Shown here: positions 35,223 through 44,160 of the stretch, one piece after another | Position numbering within the stretch: position 1 is the stretch's first letter | How the letters are laid out: each line of letters opens with the position of its first letter | Source of the DNA: Paraburkholderia nodosa | GTDB taxonomy: Bacteria > Pseudomonadota > Gammaproteobacteria > Burkholderiales > Burkholderiaceae | Length of the DNA stretch: 64,000 nt | Direction: 5' to 3' | Assembly: GCF_001718195.1 (NCBI RefSeq) | Contig: NZ_MCNV01000005.1 | Location: 248,001 to 312,000 of the forward strand | Notes under the pieces: generated by a model | Told to the model about the DNA's origin: nothing | The model's database searches: none | What the model saw: only the letters and a program-made list of their open reading frames with translations | Position numbers and translations under genes: made by a program

Positions 35223-36224
35223 ATGATGCAAACGATCAGGACTCTTAATCGGGCCGTCAGGGCGGCCCTGGTTGCCGCGGCCACGGTGGGCGCGGTGCAG
35301 ACAGCGCATGCCGAACCGGTGCGAATCGGCTACTGGACGAGCGGCGTGAGTCTCGGCTTCGGCGCAGTGCTCGAAGCAAAGCCGTTCCTGCAACAGCGCG
35401 GACTCGACGTGCAGTTCGTGCATTTCGCCGACGTGAACGCGCCGAACCGGGCGCTGGCCGCGAACGCCATCGACTTCGCATTCGCCGCGCCCGCCGCCGC
35501 CGTGTTCAGCTCGGCCGCCCAGGGCGCGCCGCTGCGCATCGTGCTCGCGACCCAGCCTGCCGACGTGGCGTTCGTTGCGCCCGACGACTCGCCGATCCAC
35601 GCGCTGGCGGACCTGCGCGGCAGGAAGGTCGGCATGTCGCCGCCGGGCAGCTCGGTGGCCTCGATCGCGACGGCCGTGCTGCAAGGGAACTACGGCATTC
35701 GCAGCGCGGACTTCTCCATCGTGCCGGGCAACGAAGGGCGCCTCGCGCAGTTTCTCGTGCAGAAGCAGGTCGATGCCGCCGCGCTGCGCACGATCACGGT
35801 CGCACAGTTGAAGGACCTGAAAGTGCGCCAGCTCGGCTCGTTCGGCGACGAGTGGAAGAAGCTCACCAAGAGCGACGCCGTGCCGTATATCGGCGTGAGT
35901 ACCGTGCGCGCCGACTGGCTCACACAGCATCCCGGCGACGCGGCGAAGCTCATCGCGGGCTTGCGCGACGCGCTGCAATGGGGCGCGACGCATCACAGCG
36001 AGGTCTCGGCGATCCTGCAAAAGAGCGCCAACCTGCCCGCCGCCGACGCGGACGCCTACGCGGCGCGCTGGGCGGAGATCAACCGCGTGACGTTCGAGCC
36101 TTCGGACATCGCGACCTTGCAGCGCGAACACAAGATCTTCGTGGATGGCGGCGTGATCGAGGGCGAGTTGCCCGCGGGCCTGTTCGATAGCGCGCCTTAC
36201 GCCGCGTCGCGATCCATTCACTGA
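35223..36224 (+). CDS. Substrate-binding protein, NMT1/SsuA-type
   Basis: A 333-aa periplasmic receptor. The Sec signal is MMQTIRTLNRAVRAALVAAA followed by GAVQTAHA, cleavage before EPVRIGYW. ATG 35223 and 35226 are equivalent starts after GGGGA. The mature protein has NRALAANAIDFAFAAPAAAV, LRGRKVGMSPPGSSVASIAT and PYIGVSTVRADWL, as in thiamine-precursor/sulfonate/nitrate-type receptors. It completes the first importer of the operon and sits 38 bp before the oxidoreductase gene. Confidence 0.9.
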   Translation: MMQTIRTLNRAVRAALVAAATVGAVQTAHAEPVRIGYWTSGVSLGFGAVLEAKPFLQQRGLDVQFVHFADVNAPNRALAANAIDFAFAAPAAAVFSSAAQGAPLRIVLATQPADVAFVAPDDSPIHALADLRGRKVGMSPPGSSVASIATAVLQGNYGIRSADFSIVPGNEGRLAQFLVQKQVDAAALRTITVAQLKDLKVRQLGSFGDEWKKLTKSDAVPYIGVSTVRADWLTQHPGDAAKLIAGLRDALQWGATHHSEVSAILQKSANLPAADADAYAARWAEINRVTFEPSDIATLQREHKIFVDGGVIEGELPAGLFDSAPYAASRSIH

Positions 36225-36262
36225 ACCTTCACCTTTACCTGAATTCATTCGGAGTTCGATAC

Positions 36263-37291
36263 ATGGCAGTTTCCCTCCCATCCACGATGAAAGCGCTCGT
36301 GCTGCGCGAACACGGCGATCTGGACCAGCTCGAAGTGGTGAGCAACAAACCGGTGCCCCAGGCGGCGGCCGGTGGCGTGGTGATTCGCGTGCGCGCCTCG
36401 TCCTTCAACTATCACGACGTGTTCACCGTGAAGGGCATGCCGGGTATCAAGGTGCCGCTGCCCGTTGTGATTGGCCTCGACATGGCGGGCGAGATCGTCG
36501 CGCTGGGCGATGGCGTCGACGGCTGGAAGGTGGGGGACCGCGTGCTCGTCAATCCGCTGAACCGCGAAAAAGGCCTGATGGGCGAGATGCTCGACGGCGG
36601 CATGGCTCAGTATTGCGCGGTCGCCGCCGAGCAACTCATTGCGCTGCCCGAATCCGTGAGCTTCGAGGCGGCCTCGGCATTGCCGGTTGCCTACGGCACG
36701 GCGCACCGCATGCTCATCACGCACGAAACGGTGAAGGCGGGCGACCGCGTGCTGATTCTCGGCGCGAGCGGCGGCGTGGGCACGGCTTCACTGCTGCTTG
36801 CGAAACAGCTTGGCGCGGAGGTAATAGCCTGCGCGGGCAGCGACGAGAAAGCGGCGCAACTGAAGGCGCTCGGGGCCGACCATGTCGTCAACTATCGCAC
36901 GACCGACTTCTCGAAGTGGGCGATCGGGCAATACGGCAAGCCGCAACGGCGCAGCCAGGAAGGCGGCGTGGACGTGCTCGTGAACTTCACGGGCGGCGAC
37001 ACATGGGTGCCCTCGCTCAAGTGCGTCAAGCGCGGCGGTACGGTGCTCGTGTGCGGCGCGACGGCGGGCCACGACCCGAAGGAAGACCTGCGCTACATCT
37101 GGAGCTTTGAGCTGAAGGTGATTGGCTCGAACAGCTTCTACGACGACAACCTGCGCGCGCTGCTCGACCAGATTGCGCGCGGCGAACTCACGCCCGCCAT
37201 CGACCGCGTGCTGCCGCTCGATCAGGCCGCCGGGGGCTTGCGGCTGATCCGCGATCGCGAGGTGCTGGGCAAGGTCGTCGTAAATCCGTAA
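36263..37291 (+). CDS. MDR-superfamily alcohol dehydrogenase/quinone-oxidoreductase-like enzyme
   Basis: A 342-aa NAD(P)H-dependent oxidoreductase of the medium-chain (GroES-like plus Rossmann) type. The N-terminal domain has HDVFTVKGMPGIKVPLPVVI, GLDMAGEIVALG and the GDRVLVNPLNR loop. The nucleotide-binding motif is GASGGVGTASLLLAKQLGAE at about 171-190. The four structural-zinc cysteines are missing and the catalytic GHE motif is not evident, so it may be zinc-independent. It ends with DQAAGGLRLIRDREVLGKVV, usual for the group. In the operon it probably reduces or oxidises an intermediate of the imported acid. Confidence 0.88.
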   Translation: MAVSLPSTMKALVLREHGDLDQLEVVSNKPVPQAAAGGVVIRVRASSFNYHDVFTVKGMPGIKVPLPVVIGLDMAGEIVALGDGVDGWKVGDRVLVNPLNREKGLMGEMLDGGMAQYCAVAAEQLIALPESVSFEAASALPVAYGTAHRMLITHETVKAGDRVLILGASGGVGTASLLLAKQLGAEVIACAGSDEKAAQLKALGADHVVNYRTTDFSKWAIGQYGKPQRRSQEGGVDVLVNFTGGDTWVPSLKCVKRGGTVLVCGATAGHDPKEDLRYIWSFELKVIGSNSFYDDNLRALLDQIARGELTPAIDRVLPLDQAAGGLRLIRDREVLGKVVVNP

Positions 37292-37312
37292 CCGAGGCAT
37301 GGGAGAACAAAT

Positions 37313-37759
37313 ATGAGTCTGGAAGCAAGCACGTCCGCCTTGCGGGCTGCGGCGGAAGTTGAGGCGCGTCTGCGCCGCGGTCCTTATCACGAATGGCTCG
37401 GGCTGAAGGTGGTGGCCGTTGCCGAAGGCGAGATCGAACTGACCGCGCAATGGCGCGAGGAATGGGTCGTGAACCCTGAAAAGCGCTACACGCATGGCGG
37501 TATTCTCGCGGCGCTGGTCGATCTTGCCGCCGACTGGGCGCTCGTCTCGAAGACGGGGCGCGGCGTGCCGACCATCGACTTGCGCGTCGATTATCACCGT
37601 GCGGCGCTGCCCGGCGATTTGCGCGTGAAGGGCAAGGTGATCCGCTTCGGTTCGCAGGTCGCAACGGCTGAAGCGCAGGTGTTCGACGCGGACGGCAAGC
37701 TCGTCGCGAGCGGCCGGGGCGCTTACTCGACAGCAGCCGCGCAGCCGGCACGCCCGTGA
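37313..37759 (+). CDS. PaaI-type hotdog-fold acyl-CoA thioesterase
   Basis: A 148-aa single-hotdog protein. The central helix carries the family signature THGGILAALVDLAADWAL at about 60-77, followed by PTIDLRVDYHRAALPGDL. Relatives (PaaI, YdiI) hydrolyse aromatic or short acyl-CoA esters, with an acidic residue in the helix (Asp70 or Asp74 here) as a likely catalyst. The start at 37313 has GGGAG about 10 bp upstream. The stop overlaps the next start. Together with the acyl-CoA ligase it suggests CoA thioester chemistry. Confidence 0.88.
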   Translation: MSLEASTSALRAAAEVEARLRRGPYHEWLGLKVVAVAEGEIELTAQWREEWVVNPEKRYTHGGILAALVDLAADWALVSKTGRGVPTIDLRVDYHRAALPGDLRVKGKVIRFGSQVATAEAQVFDADGKLVASGRGAYSTAAAQPARP

Positions 37760-38523
37760 TGCTGACGCTCGACCACCTCGTCATCAACACGCGCTTCGAT
37801 ACCGATGCGGCCGAAGCGCTGTTTCGCGCGCTGGGCTTCACGTTGACGCCGCGCGGCTACCACACGCTCGGCTCGATCAATCACGCGATCGTGTTCGACG
37901 GCCACTATCTCGAGCTGATCGGCCTGCCCGCCGACGGCTCGGCCACGCGCCCGGAAATTGCGGCCAGCGCGCTCGGTGCGGACGGGCTCGTCTATCGCAC
38001 CGACGATCCGCAGCGCACGCTCGACGATCTGTGCGCTGCCGGTTTCAAGGCGACGCCGCCGCAGCGTTTCTCGCGGCCGGTGGAAGGCCTGGGCGACGCG
38101 TGCTTCGTGACCGTGCGCCTCGCGCCGGGTCAGTTGCCGGGTGGCCGCATATATTTTTGCCAGCACCTGACGCCCGAGTTCGTGTTCCGCGAGGCGTGGC
38201 GCAGCCATGCGAACGCCAGCTACGCGCTTGCGTCGCTCCATCTCATCGACGTGCAGAGGGAAGGCTACGGGCGGCTTGGCGATCCGGCGCCCGGTTTCGA
38301 TCTCGTCTTTCACAGCCGGGCGGCGTTCGACGCGTATTTCGACGCGCTGGCCGCACACGTGCCACGGGGCGCGTCGCGTTACGGCGCGATCACGATCCGC
38401 TCGCCGCAATGGCGCGCAATAGGTGAGCTTGCAACGAAAGCACAGTTGCCGTTCGTCGTGGAGGCGGCGCGTAGCGTCGTGGCGCTACCGGGCTTCGATA
38501 CCTTGCTGGAGTTCGTGCCATGA
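37759..38523 (+). CDS. Glyoxalase-like (VOC superfamily) domain protein
   Basis: A 254-aa protein beginning MLTLDHLVINTRFDTDAAEA. The pattern of a leading LDHLVI strand-His, GFTLTPRGYHTLGSINHAIV and DGHYLELIGLP resembles the Glyoxalase_3-like branch of the VOC fold, with His5, His and Glu as possible metal ligands. A second half (ASYALASLHLIDVQREGYGR) repeats the fold loosely. No specific reaction can be assigned. Start ATG 37759 overlaps the thioesterase stop; a GTG 3 bp earlier would also fit. It is coupled (ATGA) to the ligase gene. Confidence 0.8.
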   Translation: MLTLDHLVINTRFDTDAAEALFRALGFTLTPRGYHTLGSINHAIVFDGHYLELIGLPADGSATRPEIAASALGADGLVYRTDDPQRTLDDLCAAGFKATPPQRFSRPVEGLGDACFVTVRLAPGQLPGGRIYFCQHLTPEFVFREAWRSHANASYALASLHLIDVQREGYGRLGDPAPGFDLVFHSRAAFDAYFDALAAHVPRGASRYGAITIRSPQWRAIGELATKAQLPFVVEAARSVVALPGFDTLLEFVP

Positions 38524-40085
38524 GCGAGCCGCTGAATCTGGGCGACCTGATCGATCACGCCGCCGATCCCGGCGAACTTGCTCTCGTCGAACTCGACGAG
38601 GCCGGGGCGCCAGTGCACTACACCTACGGCGAGCTGGGTACACTGGCCAACCGCGTGGCGGCTGCGCTCGCGGCCCGCTACCCGCGCGGCGAACGCGTGG
38701 CGGTGCTGGCCGCAAACTCGGCGCATTACGTGGCGACGGTGCTTGGCATCATGCAGGCGGGTCTTGTCGCCGTGCCCGTCAACTTTCGTTTTCCGCGCGG
38801 GCTCATTGCCGATGTGATCGCGGACAGCGGCGCGCGGCTCGTGTTCTGCGACGCGAAGCGTGTGGCGGACGTGCCGCCCGCGCTCGCTGCCATTTTTTTC
38901 GATGCGCGGGCAATGAACCAGACGGAAAGCCTGCCGGACAACGCCGCGCCGTTTTCGTCGTTCGTCGCGAACGAGCGCACAACGCCTTTCGAAGCCGTGG
39001 TTCCGCAAGCGGACGAGCCCGCACTCATTCTCTACACCTCGGGCTCGACAGGGCGGCCGAAGGGCGTCGTGCTTTCACATCGAAGCCATCTGTGGGTCGT
39101 GCGCACGCGGCTGCAATCACAGCCGCTCGCGGGCGAGCGCGTGCTGATCGCTGCGCCGCTCTTTCACATGAACGCGCTCGCGCTGGCGTTTCTCGCGCTG
39201 TCCGCGCGTGCGACGACGGTAATGCTGCCGCAGTTCGACGCGAAGCACTACATCCGCGCGATTGCCGGCTGGCGTTGCACGTGGCTCACGGCGGTGCCGC
39301 CCATGATCGCGATGATGCTGCGAGAGCGCGAACTGCTGGCGCAAAGCGATCTTTCCTCGGTGCGCTATGTACGGATGGGCTCGGCGCCCGTGAGTGCCGC
39401 GCTCCAGGAGCAGATCCGCGCGTTGCTGCCGAACGCGCGCGTGATCAACGCATATGGCACGACGGAAGGCGGCCCGGTGGTGTTCGGACCACATCCGCAG
39501 GGCTTACCCACACCGTCGCTCTCGGTCGGCGCGGCGCACCCGCTGGTGGCGTTGCGGCTCATCGACGAAAGCGGTGCGGAGTCTGACCACGGCGAATTGT
39601 TTCTGCGCAGCCCCGCGCTGATGAACGGCTACCACAACCGCCCGGAGCTGCGCGCGCCGCTCACGCCCGACGGCTACTATCGCACGGGCGATGTCTTCCA
39701 GCGCGACGCCGAAGGCTTTTATACCTTCGTCGGCCGCCGTGACGACATGTTCGTGTGCGGTGGCGAGAACATCTATCCGGGCGAAGTCGAGCGTGTGCTC
39801 GAGCGTCATTCCGCCGTTGCGCAGGCTTACGTAGTGCCGGTGCCTGACGAGATCAAGGGCGAGAAGCCCGTGGCGTTCGTCGTGCTCAAGGCCGGTGCGC
39901 AGGCGGACGAGGAGACGCTCAAGCGCCACGCGCTGGAGCAGGCCCCGGCGTTCCAGCATCCGCGCCGGGTGTGGTTCGTGGAAACCGTGCCGGTTGCCTC
40001 GACGAACAAGATCGACCGAGCCGCGCTCAAGGCCGAAGCGGCGCGCCGCCTCGCCGCCGTAGCGGCCTCTCACACGGAACAGTGA
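38520..40085 (+). CDS. AMP-dependent acyl-CoA synthetase/ligase
   Basis: A 521-aa adenylate-forming ligase that would activate a carboxylic acid with ATP and CoA in the cytoplasm. Motifs: P-loop TSGSTGRPKG at 173-182, the A5 loop YGTTEGG, A7/A8 GYYRTGDVFQ followed by FVGRRDDMFVCGGENIYPGE, and the A10 lysine in TNKIDRAAL near the C-terminus. It is coupled to the VOC gene (ATGA) and followed after 4 bp by a second receptor gene. In context it should act on the acid brought in by one or both importers of this operon. The chain length or aromatic preference cannot be read reliably. Confidence 0.93.
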   Translation: MSEPLNLGDLIDHAADPGELALVELDEAGAPVHYTYGELGTLANRVAAALAARYPRGERVAVLAANSAHYVATVLGIMQAGLVAVPVNFRFPRGLIADVIADSGARLVFCDAKRVADVPPALAAIFFDARAMNQTESLPDNAAPFSSFVANERTTPFEAVVPQADEPALILYTSGSTGRPKGVVLSHRSHLWVVRTRLQSQPLAGERVLIAAPLFHMNALALAFLALSARATTVMLPQFDAKHYIRAIAGWRCTWLTAVPPMIAMMLRERELLAQSDLSSVRYVRMGSAPVSAALQEQIRALLPNARVINAYGTTEGGPVVFGPHPQGLPTPSLSVGAAHPLVALRLIDESGAESDHGELFLRSPALMNGYHNRPELRAPLTPDGYYRTGDVFQRDAEGFYTFVGRRDDMFVCGGENIYPGEVERVLERHSAVAQAYVVPVPDEIKGEKPVAFVVLKAGAQADEETLKRHALEQAPAFQHPRRVWFVETVPVASTNKIDRAALKAEAARRLAAVAASHTEQ

Positions 40086-40089
40086 CCTC

Positions 40090-41178
40090 ATGAAAACACG
40101 ACGTATTGTTGCCGCCTGGCTTGCCGTTGCCGGCACGTCGCTGCTCGCGCTCGCCGCGAGCGACGCGCACGCGCTCGACACCGTCACCGTTGGACTCGCG
40201 ATTCCCGCCGCCGTCCACGATGGCGCGCCCTACGCGGCCGCCGACAAGCTCGGCCTCTTCAGGAACGAAGGGCTCGACGTGAAGCTCGTCGTGTTCCAGG
40301 GCGCGGGCGCGCTCATTCCGCAGGTGGCAAGCAAGCGCGTCACGTTCGGCTACCCGACTGCCGAGCCGTTGCTGTCGAGCTACCTGAACGGCGGCACGCC
40401 CCCGCCGGTGCGCTACTTCTACAACGGCGTGCCCGCGAACACGATGGAATTCGCGGTGCTCGCCAGTTCGCCGGTAAAGATGCTCGCCGACCTCAAGGAC
40501 AAGAAGATCGGTGTCGGCGCGCTCACGTGGGGCACGATTCCGGGCGGCCGCGCGGCGCTGCGCGAGGCGGGGCTCGAGCCGGGCAAGAATGTCGACTACG
40601 TTGCCGTCGGTTCGCTCGGCGCGGGATTTCACGCGCTGAAGACGGGCGCTGTGGACGCGCTGAACTTCAACAGCAGTTGGGACGACATGCTCGAACTCTC
40701 GGGCACGCCGATCCGGCGCATCCGCTACCCGGCCGTGTTCGACGCGACGGCGGGCAACGGTTTCATCGCCCATCGCGATACGTTCGCCGAGCGGCCGGAC
40801 CTGATCGAGCGTTTTGGCCGCGCCTACACAGAAGCGCAGATCGTCTGCGACGCGAATCCCGCGTTCTGCGTGAAGGCGTTCTGGGAGGAGCATCCCGAAT
40901 CGAAGCCGCAGGGCGACGAAGCGCAGAACCTGCGCGTGGCCGAAGAACTGCTCAAACGCCGGCTCGACCGCGTGCTGCGCACCGCCGACGGCAAGCCGCG
41001 CCAGCCCGGTGCGTACGACCTGCCGGCCGTGCGCGCGAACCTCGCGCAGATGCAGCATGTGGGCGAGTTTGCGCAGGGCAACGTGCCGCTCGATCAACTG
41101 TTCACGAACCAGTTCGTGGCCGCCTTCAGCCACTTCGACGAGGCCGCACTGCGCGAACGCGCCCGGCAACTGCCATGA
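40090..41178 (+). CDS. Substrate-binding protein, NMT1/SsuA-type (second importer)
   Basis: A 362-aa periplasmic receptor. The signal peptide is MKTRRIVAAWLAVAGTSLLA followed by LAASDAHA, cleavage before LDTVTVG. The mature part has YAAADKLGLFRNEGLDVKLV, QVASKRVTFGYPTAEPLLSS and KKIGVGALTWGTIPGGRAAL. It differs in sequence from the receptor at 35223, so the two importers are not duplicates. Its ATPase and permease follow after one enzyme gene. The stop is coupled (ATGA) to the thioesterase gene. Confidence 0.9.
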   Translation: MKTRRIVAAWLAVAGTSLLALAASDAHALDTVTVGLAIPAAVHDGAPYAAADKLGLFRNEGLDVKLVVFQGAGALIPQVASKRVTFGYPTAEPLLSSYLNGGTPPPVRYFYNGVPANTMEFAVLASSPVKMLADLKDKKIGVGALTWGTIPGGRAALREAGLEPGKNVDYVAVGSLGAGFHALKTGAVDALNFNSSWDDMLELSGTPIRRIRYPAVFDATAGNGFIAHRDTFAERPDLIERFGRAYTEAQIVCDANPAFCVKAFWEEHPESKPQGDEAQNLRVAEELLKRRLDRVLRTADGKPRQPGAYDLPAVRANLAQMQHVGEFAQGNVPLDQLFTNQFVAAFSHFDEAALRERARQLP

Positions 41179-42470
41179 GCGCGCGCATCGAGGTGACGCC
41201 GCGCGTCGCGCGGATCGACGTGGCCCGGCGCATCGTGCTCGCGGGCTTCGGCACGCATGCGCAGGTGGAGTTGACCGCGCGGCTCGCCATGCCCGATGGC
41301 AGCGAGTGGGTCAGTACGAACCGCTTCGCGGCCGACGGCAATGGCCGCGTCGACGTGAGCCAGGCCGCGCCGGTGTCGGGCGACTACGCGGGCAGCGGCG
41401 TGCAGCCGATGGGCATCGTCTGGTCGATGCAGTGCGTGAGCCAGCCGATGCGGCCCGAAAGCATCGAGCCCCTGACGATCCGGCTCGAGGCGCGTGACAC
41501 GGCAGGCGCGAACGCCACGGCGGACTTCGTGCAGCAGTATCTGGCCGAAGGCGTCACGCGCCGCGAAATTCGCGAGGCGGGCGTGGTCGGCACGCTGTTC
41601 ACGCCGGCAACGCCTGGGCCGCATCCGGCAGTGGTCGTGCTGAACGGGTCGGGCGGCGGTATCAACGAGCCGCGTGCGGCGCTCTATGCCGCCCACGGGT
41701 ACGCCGCGCTCGCACTCGGCTATTTCAACGCGCCGGGTTTGCCCAGCGCGATCTCGCGCACGCCGCTCGAATACTTCGCGTCCGCGCTCGACTGGCTGCG
41801 CGCAAGCGTGCGGCCCGAGAACCGCTTCGTGGCCGTGGCGGGGCAGTCGCGCGGCGGCGAGCTGGCCTTGCTGCTGGCGGCAACGTGGCCTGAGCGTGTC
41901 TCGGCCGTGATCGGCTATGTGCCCAGCGCCGTGCTGCACGGCACGCTGCGCGCGGGCGCGCCGGGCGAGCCGCCGGATGCGGTGGCGTGGACGCTCGATG
42001 GGCGGCCGCTCGCGCATGTCTGGGAAAACAACGCGCAGGCGGACTGGTCCGCATTCCGGCATCCTCCCGCGCCTGGCGCACCGGTGCGCCAGGCGCCGGC
42101 CTTCGAATCCACGCTACGCGACGCCGCGGCCGTGGCGCGTGCGCGGATTCCCGTGGAGCGCATTGCGGGGCCCATCCTGCTCATTTCGGGCACCGACGAC
42201 GGCTTCTGGCCATCGTCGCGCTACGCCGACACGATTACCGCGGACCTGCGCGCACGCGGCTTCGCGCACCCTGTCGAGCATTTGCGCTACGAAGGCGCGG
42301 GCCATTCGATCCTGTTCCCGCATACGCCGACCACGCAGATCGCGCGCGTTCACCCGGTTGCGGGCGTGCCGATCACGGCGGGCGGCACGCCGGCGGCGAA
42401 TGCCCGCGCAAACGAGGCATCGTGGTCGAGCGTATTGCAGTTTCTCGACGAAGCGAGGCGCACGCGATGA
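41175..42470 (+). CDS. BAAT/acyl-CoA-thioesterase-type alpha/beta hydrolase, Ser nucleophile
   Basis: A 431-aa protein with an N-terminal beta-rich acyl-CoA thioester hydrolase/BAAT domain (about 5-125) and a C-terminal BAAT alpha/beta-hydrolase domain (about 140-425). The nucleophile elbow is GQSRGGE with Ser225, and the acid and base are probably Asp341 (GTDDGFWPS) and His377 (GAGHSIL). Eukaryotic BAAT enzymes that conjugate amino acids use Cys here; Ser indicates hydrolysis of an acyl-CoA or related ester. It sits between a receptor gene and an ATPase gene with ATGA overlaps on both sides, so it is tightly tied to transport. Confidence 0.87.
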   Translation: MSARIEVTPRVARIDVARRIVLAGFGTHAQVELTARLAMPDGSEWVSTNRFAADGNGRVDVSQAAPVSGDYAGSGVQPMGIVWSMQCVSQPMRPESIEPLTIRLEARDTAGANATADFVQQYLAEGVTRREIREAGVVGTLFTPATPGPHPAVVVLNGSGGGINEPRAALYAAHGYAALALGYFNAPGLPSAISRTPLEYFASALDWLRASVRPENRFVAVAGQSRGGELALLLAATWPERVSAVIGYVPSAVLHGTLRAGAPGEPPDAVAWTLDGRPLAHVWENNAQADWSAFRHPPAPGAPVRQAPAFESTLRDAAAVARARIPVERIAGPILLISGTDDGFWPSSRYADTITADLRARGFAHPVEHLRYEGAGHSILFPHTPTTQIARVHPVAGVPITAGGTPAANARANEASWSSVLQFLDEARRTR

Positions 42471-43222
42471 CGGCCAGCGCCTTTCAGGCCGAGGGCGTCT
42501 CGGTCCGCTACCGCACGCGCACGGGCGCCATCGACGCGCTGCTCGATGTCGACCTGCGTATAGCGGAGGGCGAGTTCGTCGCGCTGCTGGGGCCTTCCGG
42601 CTGTGGCAAGTCCACGCTGCTGAAAGTGGCGGCCGCCCTGATCGCGCCGACGTCAGGGCGTGCGAGCGTGGGCGGCGCGCCGCTGGCGAAGCCGGGCCGC
42701 CAGGTGGGCGTGGCGTTCCAGAAGCCGAACCTGCTGCCGTGGCGCAACGTGCTCGACAACGTGCTGTTGCCCGCGCACACACTGGGTTTGGCGATGGAGA
42801 GTGCGCGGGGAAGGGCGGCCGAACTGTTGAAGCTCGTCGGCCTCGATGCTTTCGCGCACAACTATCCCGCCGAGCTTTCGGGCGGCATGCAGCAGCGCGT
42901 GGGCATCGCCCGCATGCTGCTACACGATCCCGAACTCCTGCTGATGGATGAACCGTTTGCCGCGCTCGACGCGCTCACGCGCGAGCGGCTCACGCTGGAG
43001 TTGCAGCGCATCTGGCTCGCGCAGCGCAAGTCGGTGCTGTTCATCACGCACAGTATTCCCGAAGCGGTTTTCCTGGCTGACCGCGTGCTCGTCATGTCGG
43101 CGCGGCCGGGCCGCATCGTCGACGAACTGGCCGTGCCGCTCGCGCGCCCGCGCGATGGGGATACGCTCAGTTCGGCGGCATTCGTCGAGGCGTGCGCGTA
43201 TTTGCGGAGGCATTTCCAATGA
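42467..43222 (+). CDS. ABC transporter ATPase, SsuB/TauB-type (second importer)
   Basis: A 251-aa ATPase. Motifs: Walker A GPSGCGKST, Q-loop FQKPNLLPWRNVLDNVLLPA, LSGGMQQRVGIARML, Walker B LLLMDEPFAALD and THSIPEAVFLADRV. It is typical of the nitrate/sulfonate/bicarbonate group. The start overlaps the thioesterase stop and its stop overlaps the permease start (both ATGA). Confidence 0.93.
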   Translation: MTASAFQAEGVSVRYRTRTGAIDALLDVDLRIAEGEFVALLGPSGCGKSTLLKVAAALIAPTSGRASVGGAPLAKPGRQVGVAFQKPNLLPWRNVLDNVLLPAHTLGLAMESARGRAAELLKLVGLDAFAHNYPAELSGGMQQRVGIARMLLHDPELLLMDEPFAALDALTRERLTLELQRIWLAQRKSVLFITHSIPEAVFLADRVLVMSARPGRIVDELAVPLARPRDGDTLSSAAFVEACAYLRRHFQ

Positions 43223-44010
43223 AGGCTCTACGAACCCGCGGCGGGTTGCCCGCTGTGTTCTACCCGCTCGCGAGTCTTGCGGCGGCCGTGGCCTGCTGGC
43301 AGGCCATCGTGGTGGGCTGGTCGATCCCCGACTATGTACTGCCCGCGCCAGCAGAAGTCTGGAAGGCGCTCGCTACGGGCTTCGCGGACGGCACGCTCTG
43401 GCCGCACATCGGCGCGACGCTGGGCGAGACCCTGCTCGGCTATGCAATCGGCAGCGTGCTCGCCGTCGTGACCGGCGCGGTGCTGGCGGAATCGCGCGTG
43501 TTCGAGCGCTTCGTGTTTCCGCTGCTGGCTGGTTTGCAGGCCATGCCGAAGGTTGCGCTCGGGCCGATCATACTGGTCTGGTGCGGTTACGGCAGTGCCT
43601 CGAAAGTGGTCCTCGTCGTGCTGGTCTGCTTTTTTCCGCTGTTCGTGAATACCGTGAACGGCCTGAAACGCGCCGATCCCGACCTGCTCGATGCCTGCCG
43701 CGCGTTTTCGGCGTCGCGCGCCTTTTTGTTCTTTCATGTGAAGCTGCCTTGCGCCGCGCCCGAGATTTTCAGTGGCCTGCAGATCGGCGTGTCGCTCGCG
43801 CTGATTGGCGCGGTGGTGGGCGAGTTTCTCTCTTCGCAGCGCGGGCTCGGCTATCTGATCAGCTCGGCTTCGGTAAACATGAGCGTCGCGACGATGTTCG
43901 CGGGCGTGGTGCTGCTGGCCGTGATAGGCGTGAGCGGCGCGCAGTGCGTGCGCGCCGTGCAGCGCCACGTGGTGTTCTGGGAACGCAGTGACGGCGACGC
44001 GCGCGGCTGA
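43219..44010 (+). CDS. ABC transporter permease, SsuC/TauC-type (second importer)
   Basis: A 263-aa inner-membrane permease, last gene of the GntR-led operon. It has YVLPAPAEVWKALATGFAD after helix 1, LQAMPKVALGPIILVWCGYG, and the coupling loop LLDACRAFSASRAFLFFHVK with LPCAAPEIFSGLQIG. The SSQRGLGYLISSAS segment and a final helix complete the fold. ATG 43219 overlaps the ATPase stop. Confidence 0.92.
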   Translation: MKALRTRGGLPAVFYPLASLAAAVACWQAIVVGWSIPDYVLPAPAEVWKALATGFADGTLWPHIGATLGETLLGYAIGSVLAVVTGAVLAESRVFERFVFPLLAGLQAMPKVALGPIILVWCGYGSASKVVLVVLVCFFPLFVNTVNGLKRADPDLLDACRAFSASRAFLFFHVKLPCAAPEIFSGLQIGVSLALIGAVVGEFLSSQRGLGYLISSASVNMSVATMFAGVVLLAVIGVSGAQCVRAVQRHVVFWERSDGDARG

Positions 44011-44160
44011 ATAGAGTGATCGTCGACGCAAAGCGCGGGTTCGTCATGGGCACGTATATGAGCGTCGCGGTTAAGCAAGGCTTTTGCTGGGGAGACTCCT
44101 GGCCGCAGATACAAGCCACGGGGCAGGCGCTCACCGGGCCTGGAAGGCACGGTCGACCAA

